This document shows, one piece after another, positions 1-5,138 of a stretch of DNA of 10,244 nucleotides. The stretch's first letter is position 1. Every line of letters begins with the position of its first letter. The DNA comes from an uncultured Methanomassiliicoccales archaeon (GTDB lineage Archaea > Thermoplasmatota > Thermoplasmata > Methanomassiliicoccales > Methanomethylophilaceae). The translations under genes and the position numbers were made by a program. Below the pieces are notes generated by a model. It was not told where the DNA came from. It did no database searches and saw only the letters and a program-made list of their open reading frames with translations. Where the stretch lies: positions 1 through 10,244 of the forward strand of contig CAKQHC010000054.1 of NCBI GenBank assembly GCA_934234005.1, given 5' to 3'.

Positions 1-1022
1 GCGATATTTGTCAGATTCTGATAGACTTCGTCGGTGGCGTTATCAATCAAAGTGTAAATGATGTTATTGTTGCTGGTATTTATCCAATACGTTCCCGGTT
101 CAAAGCCGTCATGCACATACGAGAAAATGCTCCACGGATTGTATATTTCCGCATTACCGAATTTGTATCCGTCGTACCATCTCTTGGCCTCTTCCATTTT
201 TTCTGGATGTCCGTAATATTCGCAGATTTCCTTTACCTCAGATTCGGTAAATCCGTATCTTTCGTTGAATTTTTCCGTGAATATGTTGTTCACGCACAGA
301 TTGTTCAATCCCGAGAAGATACTCTCTTTGGCAATCTGCATTATTCCAGTAACGACTGCGAAACTCATGTGCGTATTGTCTTTGAGAGTTGACGAGTAAA
401 ATCCTTTCAGGAACGAAAGAATCTGTTCGTATGTATCTTTGTTGAACGAACTGTTAATCGGATTGTCGTATTCATCGATTAACACAATAGGTTTGACACC
501 ATGATATATTTCAAGCATTTCGCACAGTTTATTCAGCGAATTTTCGAGTTTCACATCGGTAAAATCATCGACATACGTGTCTAAATATTCCCTGCGGAGA
601 CGCCCCTGAATTTTATCGCTGTCATTCAGGTACAGATGCTGATCGTATGCGGTTCCGACGATATCGACTATTTTATCGTGAAATTTGACAAGGCTGTTCG
701 GATCGAAATCCTTCATCGATATGGCAATTACCGGAAACGTGTTCATCAGTTTCATGCAGTTCTCGTGTTCGCTGACCTTCAGGTCATCGAACCATGTGTT
801 TCCTTTGTAGTTCATATTGAAGAACGCATCGATCATCGACAGGTTGAGGGTCTTTCCGAAACGTCTCGGTCTGGTGAACAGATATACTTCGCTTCCGTCA
901 TCTATTATATCGGAAACAAGTTCCGATTTGTCGACAAAATAATAGTTTTTGTCGCGGATTACCTTGAAATCGTTCTTTCCTGCCTGAGGTATCAACAATT
1001 TGAATTCACCGGCTTCGTGCAT
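1..1022 (-). CDS. AAA-ATPase-like protein, N-terminal 340 residues (3' end outside window)
   Basis: The frame is open from an ATG at 1022 to the window edge, so the C-terminus is missing. It matches the AAA-ATPase_like family (PF09820). The Walker A-like P-loop RPRRFGKT is at residues 51-58, preceded by VYLFT; the first glycine of a classical P-loop is absent, as is usual in this family. Walker B IVLIDEYD is at 179-186. The family block TGIMQIAKESIFSGLNNL is at 225-242, and WYDGYKFG (282-289) is followed by IYNPWSI (293-299). Full-length relatives are about 500-570 residues and usually end in a PD-(D/E)XK nuclease-like domain, which would lie outside the window. The molecular role is not established; a nuclease-linked or mobile-element role is speculation. 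The gene uses more A/T-ending codons than the polymerase genes, which fits a family that is often multicopy and transferred. A TATA box lies about 28 bp upstream and no Shine-Dalgarno is seen, so the mRNA is probably leaderless. Confidence 0.9.
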   Translation of the reverse strand, partial: MHEAGEFKLLIPQAGKNDFKVIRDKNYYFVDKSELVSDIIDDGSEVYLFTRPRRFGKTLNLSMIDAFFNMNYKGNTWFDDLKVSEHENCMKLMNTFPVIAISMKDFDPNSLVKFHDKIVDIVGTAYDQHLYLNDSDKIQGRLRREYLDTYVDDFTDVKLENSLNKLCEMLEIYHGVKPIVLIDEYDNPINSSFNKDTYEQILSFLKGFYSSTLKDNTHMSFAVVTGIMQIAKESIFSGLNNLCVNNIFTEKFNERYGFTESEVKEICEYYGHPEKMEEAKRWYDGYKFGNAEIYNPWSIFSYVHDGFEPGTYWINTSNNNIIYTLIDNATDEVYQNLTNI

Positions 1023-1046
1023 GAAGCAATAGTTATTGTTGTTCTG

Positions 1047-1054
1047 TATTTAAA
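1047..1054 (-). promoter_or_regulatory. TATA box (BoxA) of the AAA-ATPase-like gene
   Basis: Read on the minus strand the sequence is TTTAAATA, preceded by CTT. Its centre is about 28 bp upstream of the ATG at 1022, the usual archaeal TATA-to-transcription-start spacing. It lies in the 80-bp gap after the Toprim gene, so the ATPase gene has its own promoter although it follows in the same direction. Transcription would start at or within a few bases of the ATG. Confidence 0.6.
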
Positions 1055-1102
1055 AAGATTCAGTGGATTCAGCCGACCGATTCGCTTCACGTACACCGAC
1101 AT

Positions 1103-1504
1103 TTATACATCCGGCCGCGAATCAATTTTGGATTTCAACAGATTCACAACCGAATCAAGAGATTCGACATCTTTGCAATACGGTCTCGCCAGCAAAGAAA
1201 TCTTTTCGCGGATGCCTGTGTTGTAACGTACACCCAGAGAATCCATGGATTTTGCAAGATCGTTCGCAAGTCTGTTACCGCGGTCATCCCAATCTGTGAG
1301 AATCACCGCAGTCTTGCCGATTTTCCATAAAAATTCCGCCGCGCGCATCGGCCCCCCGGATACCTGTACCGTGAACACATCGGATTTGACGCCCAGTGTC
1401 CTGAGTGCCGTTACATCTTTGCGTCCTTCCACGAGCACTACGGATTCTTCAGGAATGCTGTCCAAAGCATCCGCAATCCCGTTAAGACGTTCGTTCGGAT
1501 CCAT
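1103..1504 (-). CDS. Small archaeal Toprim-domain protein (UPF0292-like)
   Basis: The 133-residue protein is essentially a single Toprim fold. The acidic strand-loop motif SVVLVEGRKDV is at residues 21-31, with the conserved glutamate at E26. The second acidic motif VILTDWDDRGNRL is at 67-79, with D71 and D73 as the expected metal ligands. This is the signature of Toprim proteins such as DnaG-type primases, RNase M5 and topoisomerases, but the length fits the short stand-alone archaeal group usually called UPF0292, whose substrate is unknown. Divalent-metal nucleic-acid chemistry is an inference from the fold. The ATG at 1504 lies inside the 3' end of the upstream DUF167 gene (23-bp overlap), so the two are probably co-transcribed and translationally coupled. 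The stop codon is TAA. Confidence 0.85.
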   Translation of the reverse strand: MDPNERLNGIADALDSIPEESVVLVEGRKDVTALRTLGVKSDVFTVQVSGGPMRAAEFLWKIGKTAVILTDWDDRGNRLANDLAKSMDSLGVRYNTGIREKISLLARPYCKDVESLDSVVNLLKSKIDSRPDV

Positions 1505-1796
1505 TCGAATCCTCCAATTTTTCCAAAATAATGTCCGTATCGCCCGTCACTGTAACTGTTTTCTGGCGGTTCAGATGTCCTGATGTAACTTTGGACGAAC
1601 ATCCGGTAATTTCTCTGAATATTTCTTCCACTTCCTTATTGGCACGACCGTCGAGAGGAGGAGCTTTCACACGAACAATGAGTCTGCGGCGCCATTCGTC
1701 GAATCCTTCGGGCCCGGATCTGTTGGAACGCGGAGACACAAGAATGTCTACCTCCAGACAACCGTTGCGTATACGCGAAACGTCCGTAATGTTCAT
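1482..1796 (-). CDS. DUF167 / UPF0235 (YggU-like) family protein
   Basis: A 104-residue protein with the two conserved DUF167 blocks: a basic strand followed by RVKAPPLDGRANKEV at residues 42-56, and VTSGHLNRQKTVTVTG at 70-85. Members are small alpha/beta proteins found in all domains; their biochemical function is unknown. The frame stays open upstream to an ATG at 1982, but that would add 62 residues with no family similarity and run into the promoter of the divergent HD gene. The ATG at 1796 places the family core where homologues start. Only a weak purine-rich stretch precedes it. The 3' end overlaps the Toprim gene by 23 bp. The upstream 100 bases contain an unusual short ORF, described separately. 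Confidence 0.85.
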   Translation of the reverse strand: MNITDVSRIRNGCLEVDILVSPRSNRSGPEGFDEWRRRLIVRVKAPPLDGRANKEVEEIFREITGCSSKVTSGHLNRQKTVTVTGDTDIILEKLEDSNGSERTS

Positions 1797-1897
1797 GAAT
1801 ATCCCTATCCGCCAGTTATTCCGTATGGGACAACCGAATGATAATGGTTCTTCGTACAGCAGTACGGGGGTGTGAACTTTTTCGGTGTCGGAAACAT
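1793..1897 (-). other. Candidate upstream ORF (30 codons plus TAG, then TGA) ahead of the DUF167 gene
   Basis: An ATG at 1897 opens a 30-codon frame ending at TAG (1807-1805). The frame is offset from DUF167. If the TAG were read through, it would continue for three codons to a TGA at 1795-1793, which overlaps the DUF167 ATG as ATGA. The peptide contains YCC and, five residues after its first Cys, HYH. I know of no homologue, and a short ORF like this can arise by chance. It is listed because of its position between a TATA box and the gene start. Confidence 0.2.
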
Positions 1898-1914
1898 AAC
1901 ATCGATTAAAAGAC

Positions 1915-1921
1915 GTATAAA
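1915..1921 (-). promoter_or_regulatory. Candidate TATA box for the DUF167-Toprim unit
   Basis: Read on the minus strand this is TTTATAC, preceded by GG. It predicts a transcription start near 1890-1897, leaving a leader of roughly 95-100 bases before the DUF167 ATG. A second AT-rich candidate, TTTTAATC, lies at 1905-1912. No good box occurs about 26 bp upstream of 1796, so this unit appears to have a leader, unlike its neighbours. Confidence 0.35.
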
Positions 1922-1974
1922 CCGCCGCGGAATTCCCGCCGACATATTGCATTACGGCATTGTATGCAGTCCCG

Positions 1975-1982
1975 TTTATCAA
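1975..1982 (+). promoter_or_regulatory. TATA-like box of the HD hydrolase gene
   Basis: TTTATCAA is centred about 26 bp upstream of the ATG at 2005, so transcription should begin at or next to the start codon. This spacing favours the ATG at 2005 over the in-frame ATG at 1960, which lies upstream of the box. No Shine-Dalgarno sequence is visible. Confidence 0.5.
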
Positions 1983-2004
1983 TGAAAAACCGATAATCCA
2001 TAAT

Positions 2005-2469
2005 ATGATTTACACTCCTCTGACATATCTTGCAATGCGCATCGCGTATGATGCACACCACGGAACGCTGGACAAGAACGGCGCTCCGTACATATTTCAT
2101 CCGTTTAAAGTAGCGGACCGCATGGACGACGAGATATCCGCAGCCGTTGCTTTGCTGCACGATGTTGTTGAAGATACCGACATCACTTTCGACGATCTCA
2201 GACGCAAAGGAATTCCCGAATCGGTTATCGGCCCTCTCACACTGATGACCCACAATGACGGCTCCGAGTATATGGAATACATCAGAAAAATCGGTACGGA
2301 TTCTATTGCAACCAAGGTTAAACTGTCCGATCTCGCACATAATATGGACTCGTCCAGATACACGCGCCCTATGACGGAATACGAAAAACAGCGTGAAGAG
2401 AAATACCGTGCGGCATCGGAATATCTTAAATCGCGTCTAAGCGACTTTCGGTGTAAAACGAAAGAATGA
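2005..2469 (+). CDS. Stand-alone HD-domain hydrolase, SpoT/MESH1-like (candidate (p)ppGpp or nucleotide pyrophosphohydrolase)
   Basis: A 154-residue single-domain protein that closely follows the hydrolase half of RelA/SpoT enzymes. Key residues are H32 in PYIFHP, H52-D53 and E56-D57 in LLHDVVEDTDIT (residues 51-61), and D109 with N113 in VKLSDLAHNM (105-114). These correspond to the metal ligands and catalytic pair of Rel/SpoT hydrolases. The C-terminal EEKYRAASEYL helix is also typical. There is no synthetase, TGS or ACT domain, so it resembles MESH1-type small hydrolases. The ligand loop before the first histidine reads TLDKNGAP rather than the RKSGEP of Rel, so a different nucleotide substrate is possible. 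An in-frame ATG at 1960 would add 15 residues, but the TATA box at 1975-1982 and the family N-terminus favour 2005. It is transcribed divergently from DUF167-Toprim, and I see no synthetase partner in the window. Confidence 0.88.
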   Translation: MIYTPLTYLAMRIAYDAHHGTLDKNGAPYIFHPFKVADRMDDEISAAVALLHDVVEDTDITFDDLRRKGIPESVIGPLTLMTHNDGSEYMEYIRKIGTDSIATKVKLSDLAHNMDSSRYTRPMTEYEKQREEKYRAASEYLKSRLSDFRCKTKE

Positions 2470-2707
2470 CTGCAATGATACGGAACATGTGCTTTCCGTC
2501 AGGAGACTATCCCTTCAATGTGCCCGTACGGCTGCGTCTGTTCTGAATTTCATATTCCGAAACCCATACCGGGAATACAGACTGTCAATACGTAACGGTA
2601 TGTTGCAGTGTGATGACTGACGGAATACGGCCGGCTCATTCAATCGGCAGATGCCGGCATGCATTCCATTTTGATTTGCAGACACTCGGCACGATTTATT
2701 GCAGCTG
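2470..2707. other. Convergent intergenic region between the HD and DUF1638 genes
   Basis: This 238-bp gap separates two genes that converge on it. I see no credible coding frame or RNA gene. It holds a small hairpin at 2480-2499 (6-bp arms ACGGAA/TTCCGT, 8-base loop) beginning 11 bases after the HD stop codon, and a 10-bp perfect palindrome, ATGCCGGCAT, at 2651-2660. There are no clear T-tracts for archaeal intrinsic termination on either strand. Confidence 0.5.
2480..2499 (+). repeat. Short inverted repeat just downstream of the HD gene
   Basis: The arms ACGGAA (2480-2485) and TTCCGT (2494-2499) can form a 6-bp stem with an 8-base loop, starting 11 bases after the stop codon. It may protect or end the 3' end of the HD mRNA. 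No T-run follows, so a terminator role is weak. Confidence 0.25.
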
Positions 2708-3529
2708 TCAATCGGTTTCCAGCATTTTCTTACATTGTTCATACAGATTATCGGCAGGCCACCTGTCTGCATAATCCGGAGATGCCTGAAGTATCCTGAA
2801 GTTCATATAGTCTGCAAATTCTTTTGTTGCCCTGTCAAATTCTTCGCGCGGTTCATATCCGGTATCTATCTGTACAACAGACGTGTATCCGCACATTTCG
2901 AGTATTTCTTTGATTTGCGATTTGCCGGAACCGGTTCCTTTACCGATGCCTTTCATCATATCGGATGCGTTGATGAAATCTTCCCAGTTTGTGGCTATTT
3001 CGGGAGTAAACAGCATGACTCCGGTAAATTCTTTGATGAGTCTTTTATAACCGTCATAACCGCCTACCGCTACGCCAACGCAGTCATCGCACACGCGTCC
3101 CTGTCTGTCCCTAAACGTAGCAACAGGGAACGAAAGGTGTTCTTTGGCCCATGAAGTTATGTCCCATCCGTAATTTCCGCACATTCCGTAATACAGCGCA
3201 CCCGCATCAACATGACCCTGCAGCATTACCAAATCTTCCTGAAGCGTTTTTCTCAGATTCTGCGGTTCCGCATGCAGTGCGAGGTTCATCATACGAATCA
3301 CGATGTTGAACGATTTTTCACGGTCCAAATCGTTGCAATCATGCATAAAATCCCATTCGTCCATTGTTTCGTACGGTATTTTGTTGGCATCCATTTTGCG
3401 TTTCAGGCTCCCGTTGTGTTCTCCGTCCAGAACAACTATGCGTTTCTTTTCCGAATCTTTCGTTATGCAGTGGATAAGTTCGTCTTCGAGCATAGGGCAT
3501 GCGATAACACATAGGGTGCCGTGGGTCAT
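2708..3529 (-). CDS. DUF1638 domain-containing, cysteine-rich protein
   Basis: A 273-residue protein matching the DUF1638 family (PF07796). Conserved-looking blocks in order are CVIACPMLEDEL (7-18), GHVDAGALYYGMCGNYGWD (105-123), RVCDDCVGVAVGGYDGY (145-161), PEIATNWEDF (176-185) and DTGYEPREEFDRATKEF (222-238). Nine cysteines are present (7, 11, 21, 65, 117, 147, 150, 213, 266); the MCG and CDDC segments could bind a metal or cofactor, but that is inference. The family function is not established; as I recall, relatives occur in methylotrophic methanogens and acetogens, some near corrinoid methyltransferase genes. The frame is open upstream to an ATG at 3649, but that would overlap the divergent trmI gene and add 40 unconserved residues. 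The start at 3529 is supported by a TATA box 26 bp upstream and by where the family begins. No TAG codon interrupts the frame, so there is no sign of pyrrolysine here. Confidence 0.85.
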   Translation of the reverse strand: MTHGTLCVIACPMLEDELIHCITKDSEKKRIVVLDGEHNGSLKRKMDANKIPYETMDEWDFMHDCNDLDREKSFNIVIRMMNLALHAEPQNLRKTLQEDLVMLQGHVDAGALYYGMCGNYGWDITSWAKEHLSFPVATFRDRQGRVCDDCVGVAVGGYDGYKRLIKEFTGVMLFTPEIATNWEDFINASDMMKGIGKGTGSGKSQIKEILEMCGYTSVVQIDTGYEPREEFDRATKEFADYMNFRILQASPDYADRWPADNLYEQCKKMLETD

Positions 3530-3550
3530 AATGCGTTCATTCTCTGCGGA

Positions 3551-3559
3551 TAATATAAA
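3551..3559 (-). promoter_or_regulatory. TATA box of the DUF1638 gene
   Basis: On the minus strand the sequence is TTTATATTA, close to the archaeal BoxA consensus. It is centred 26 bp upstream of the ATG at 3529, so the transcript should be leaderless. This decides the start codon against the more distal ATG at 3649. Confidence 0.65.
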
Positions 3560-3565
3560 TTTGAC

Positions 3566-3595
3566 CAGACTGCCGCCGCGTCGGCCGTCAGTCTG
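3566..3595. repeat. Inverted repeat between the two divergent promoters (candidate operator)
   Basis: CAGACTG (3566-3572) and CAGTCTG (3589-3595) are perfect 7-bp inverted arms around a 16-bp GC-rich spacer. The dyad is centred near 3580, between the DUF1638 TATA box (3551-3559, minus) and the trmI TATA-like box (3615-3622, plus). A regulator bound here could affect both genes. A 7-bp pair is expected by chance in roughly one region of this size in three, so the call is tentative. Confidence 0.25.
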
Positions 3596-3614
3596 TACGG
3601 CATCCGCGTTACAC

Positions 3615-3622
3615 TTATCTAT
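3615..3622 (+). promoter_or_regulatory. TATA-like box of trmI
   Basis: TTATCTAT is centred about 24-25 bp upstream of the ATG at 3643. It is a weaker match than the other boxes here, but correctly spaced for a leaderless mRNA. No strong Shine-Dalgarno precedes the ATG. Confidence 0.4.
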
Positions 3623-3642
3623 TTCGTTGCATAACGAGATGT

Positions 3643-4419
3643 ATGGCATTCCGGGAGAACGAGACGGTATATATCGAAGACAGCAACGGAAAGAAGGTGT
3701 TTTTTAAAGTCGGTAACGGCATGATTAAAATACAGTCTTTGGGAGCCATCGACGGTTCGCGTTTTCTTTCCCTGGATGACGGCGACCGTATTTCGCTTGT
3801 GGGAAGAGATTACACCGTATTCCGTCCGGGGGCAATAGAGCTCATGGAATCTTTGGAGAGAGGCGCTCAGGTAATCACGCCCAAAGATGCGGCAACCATC
3901 CTGATGAAATGCGATATAAAAGCAGGAGACCGTGTTCTCGAAGTAGGCGCGGGTTCGGGAGGTCTGACTACGGCTCTTCTGCATGCCGTAGCCCCTACGG
4001 GATCCGTTCATACGTTGGAACTCAGGGAGGAATACGCCCAGAGGGCACACCGCAACGTCGCACGCGCGGGACTCGACAGATATTGGTCGTATGCGATAGG
4101 CGATGCAAGGGAGATGGATCCGGGAATCGACTATCAGGCCGACGTGCTAACAATGGATATGCCCGACCCGTGGCTTGCCCTGGACAATCTGGAAAAGTAT
4201 CTCCGTAACGGCGGAAGGGTATGCGCATACGTTCCGAATATGAACCAAGCTCAGGATATCGTAACGGCATTGCGCGAACACGATTATGCCGATGTTCATG
4301 CTTTGGAGAATATCCAGCGCGGACTCGAAGTCCATCCCGGAGGAGTCAGGCCCGCCTTTGAGATGCTGGGCCATACGGCATATCTCGTATTTGCGAGGAA
4401 GAGGGCACCCAAGGAGTGA
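3643..4419 (+). CDS. trmI: tRNA (adenine-N1)-methyltransferase TrmI (m1A57/58)
   Basis: A 258-residue class I SAM-dependent methyltransferase of the TrmI/Trm61 family, which methylates N1 of A58 in the tRNA T-loop; archaeal enzymes also modify A57 as a step to 1-methylinosine. Residues about 1-75 form the small N-terminal beta domain typical of TrmI. SAM-binding motif I, VLEVGAGSGGLT, is at 98-109, and the acidic residue ending the next strand (LELREE) is E126. The catalytic-region DMPDPW is at 172-177, matching the DLPEPW-type motif of the family. The C-terminal signature RGLEV, then GGVRPAFEMLGHTAYLVFARK, is at 226-253. Length fits archaeal TrmI, which works as a homotetramer. It is divergent from DUF1638 and lies 268 bp upstream of a tRNA-Lys gene, a possible substrate, though adjacency does not prove a link. 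The stop codon is TGA. Confidence 0.93.
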   Translation: MAFRENETVYIEDSNGKKVFFKVGNGMIKIQSLGAIDGSRFLSLDDGDRISLVGRDYTVFRPGAIELMESLERGAQVITPKDAATILMKCDIKAGDRVLEVGAGSGGLTTALLHAVAPTGSVHTLELREEYAQRAHRNVARAGLDRYWSYAIGDAREMDPGIDYQADVLTMDMPDPWLALDNLEKYLRNGGRVCAYVPNMNQAQDIVTALREHDYADVHALENIQRGLEVHPGGVRPAFEMLGHTAYLVFARKRAPKE

Positions 4420-4466
4420 TTTATCCGCCGGATTGCTGCTTTCCCGTACGGTGGCTTCCGCCCAGA

Positions 4467-4510
4467 ACAGTCCGTAGGAGTACCGAACCGTTTCCGAGTT
4501 TTCGGACTGT
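4467..4510. repeat. 8-bp inverted repeat downstream of trmI
   Basis: ACAGTCCG (4467-4474) and CGGACTGT (4503-4510) are perfect inverted arms separated by 28 bases, starting 48 bases after the trmI stop. The right arm runs into the palindrome TGTCCGGACA (4508-4517). It may form a 3' stem-loop of the trmI mRNA or a protein-binding dyad. Chance occurrence is quite possible in a gap of this size. Confidence 0.25.
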
Positions 4511-4641
4511 CCGGACATGGAGTGTAAACAGAAAATCGCCCGGCAACGGCGTATTTTTGATATTGTCGATGCCGGCAGTTGCTTTTTCGTTTGTTGTCAT
4601 ATGACTGAATTGTACGGACATCCGGGAAATTGATAGATGCA

Positions 4642-4650
4642 TTTATATAT
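4642..4650 (+). promoter_or_regulatory. TATA box of tRNA-Lys, possibly also driving the rpo operon
   Basis: TTTATATAT is the best TATA box in the window. It predicts transcription starting near 4670-4675, about 15 bases before the mature tRNA. Because I find no box in the 110 bp between the tRNA and rpoH, it may also drive rpoH-rpoB-rpoA1 by read-through. Confidence 0.7.
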
Positions 4651-4687
4651 TAGATACCTATACGAACTCTTAGCATCAGCTATCCAT

Positions 4688-4764
4688 GGGCCTGTAGCTC
4701 AGCTAGGTAGAGCATCTGACTTTTAATCAGGTGGTCAAGGGTTCGAATCCCTTCAGGCCCGCCA
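4688..4764 (+). tRNA. tRNA-Lys (anticodon UUU)
   Basis: All four arms fold. The acceptor GGGCCTG (4688-4694) pairs with CAGGCCC (4754-4760). The D stem is GCTC/GAGC. The anticodon stem TCTGA/TCAGG holds the loop CTTTTAA, with TTT as the anticodon. The T stem AAGGG/CCCTT holds TTCGAAT. The discriminator is G73, and CCA is encoded at 4762-4764. There is no intron. The lysine UUU anticodon decodes AAA and AAG. The A of CCA is also the A of an ATG opening a 21-codon frame (4764-4829), which I do not call as a gene. The next annotated gene, rpoH, starts 110 bp downstream on the same strand. Confidence 0.97.
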
Positions 4765-4837
4765 TGGACTTCATGAGCGATCAACGGCGGATCAAGTATG
4801 AGGAAAGCGGACCACAGCATTTTCTCTGAAACCAATT

Positions 4838-4856
4838 TCCAGATGACCGGTCTGGG
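4838..4856 (+). repeat. Small hairpin just upstream of the rpoH ribosome binding site
   Basis: CCAGA (4839-4843) and TCTGG (4851-4855) form a 5-bp stem, with a possible T-G pair outside it, around a 7-base loop. It ends about 8 bases before the AGGTGA Shine-Dalgarno. It could tune access to the rpoH start, or mark the processed 5' end of the mRNA if it is cut from a tRNA co-transcript. The stem is short, so confidence is low. Confidence 0.2.
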
Positions 4857-4863
4857 TAAAAGC

Positions 4864-4869
4864 AGGTGA
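4864..4869 (+). promoter_or_regulatory. Shine-Dalgarno for rpoH
   Basis: AGGTGA complements the archaeal 16S rRNA 3' end. It sits 5 bases before a TTG at 4875 and overlaps the in-frame GTG at 4866. The spacing therefore favours TTG as the rpoH start. Confidence 0.55.
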
Positions 4870-4874
4870 ATAAC

Positions 4875-5138
4875 TTGGCAGAAAATATCTCGTTCAATGT
4901 ACTCAAGCACGAACTTGTGCCCGAGCACCATCTTCTCTCCGAGGATGAGGCTGTCGCAGTACTTGCCAGAAAAGGAATAAGTCGCGAGCAGCTTCCTAAA
5001 ATCAGGAAAAGCGATCCTGGCATAAAGGTGCTTGAATCCATCCACGGCCCCATCGATGAAGGACGCGTCATCAAAATTGTAAGGAAAAGTGAGACGGCAC
5101 AGGAGTTTGTCGCGTACAGGCTTGTGACCAGGGGGTAA
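4875..5138 (+). CDS. rpoH: DNA-directed RNA polymerase subunit H (RpoH, Rpb5 C-terminal homologue)
   Basis: A small polymerase subunit equivalent to the C-terminal domain of eukaryotic Rpb5, located in the jaw that holds downstream DNA. Characteristic segments are FNVLKHELVPEHHLLS near the N-terminus, LPKIRKSDPGIKVL in the middle, and GRVIKIVRKSETAQEFVAYR near the end. The length of 87 residues (90 if started at the GTG at 4866) fits the family. I prefer the TTG at 4875 because AGGTGA lies 5 bases upstream, whereas the GTG at 4866 is inside that element. Only 5 bp separate its TAA from rpoB, and its last codons contain the rpoB Shine-Dalgarno. It is the first gene of the operon, and its own promoter is not visible. 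Confidence 0.93.
   Translation: MAENISFNVLKHELVPEHHLLSEDEAVAVLARKGISREQLPKIRKSDPGIKVLESIHGPIDEGRVIKIVRKSETAQEFVAYRLVTRG

Larger units (their letters stand above)
4420..4687. other. Intergenic region between trmI and tRNA-Lys with several dyads
   Basis: No coding frame here looks real. T-runs of five occur near 4553-4557 and 4583-4587 and could serve as archaeal terminators for trmI. Inverted repeats lie at 4467-4510, and a 10-bp palindrome TGTCCGGACA at 4508-4517. A near copy of the palindrome, TGTACGGACAT at 4611-4621, precedes the tRNA TATA box by 20 bp. I saw no C/D-box, SRP or RNase P RNA signature. Confidence 0.45.

Noticed and set aside
1482..1982. A longer DUF167 protein starting at 1982
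   Set aside because: The extra 62 residues have no family similarity and cover the promoter region of the divergent HD gene; the family core starts at the ATG at 1796.
2610..2620. Possible C/D-box RNA (GTGATGA next to CTGA) in the convergent gap
   Set aside because: The two boxes are directly adjacent with no room for a guide, and no matching C' or D box follows at the right distance.
2708..3649. A longer DUF1638 protein starting at 3649
   Set aside because: It would overlap trmI and run through its own TATA box; the TATA spacing and family alignment support 3529.
4764..4829. A 21-codon frame whose ATG begins with the A of the tRNA CCA
   Set aside because: It has no visible ribosome binding site and no recognisable motif, and its length is easily reached by chance.
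4680..5045. A 121-codon minus-strand frame containing EGIRTLDHLIKSQ
   Set aside because: This is the familiar false protein produced by translating the antisense of a tRNA gene.
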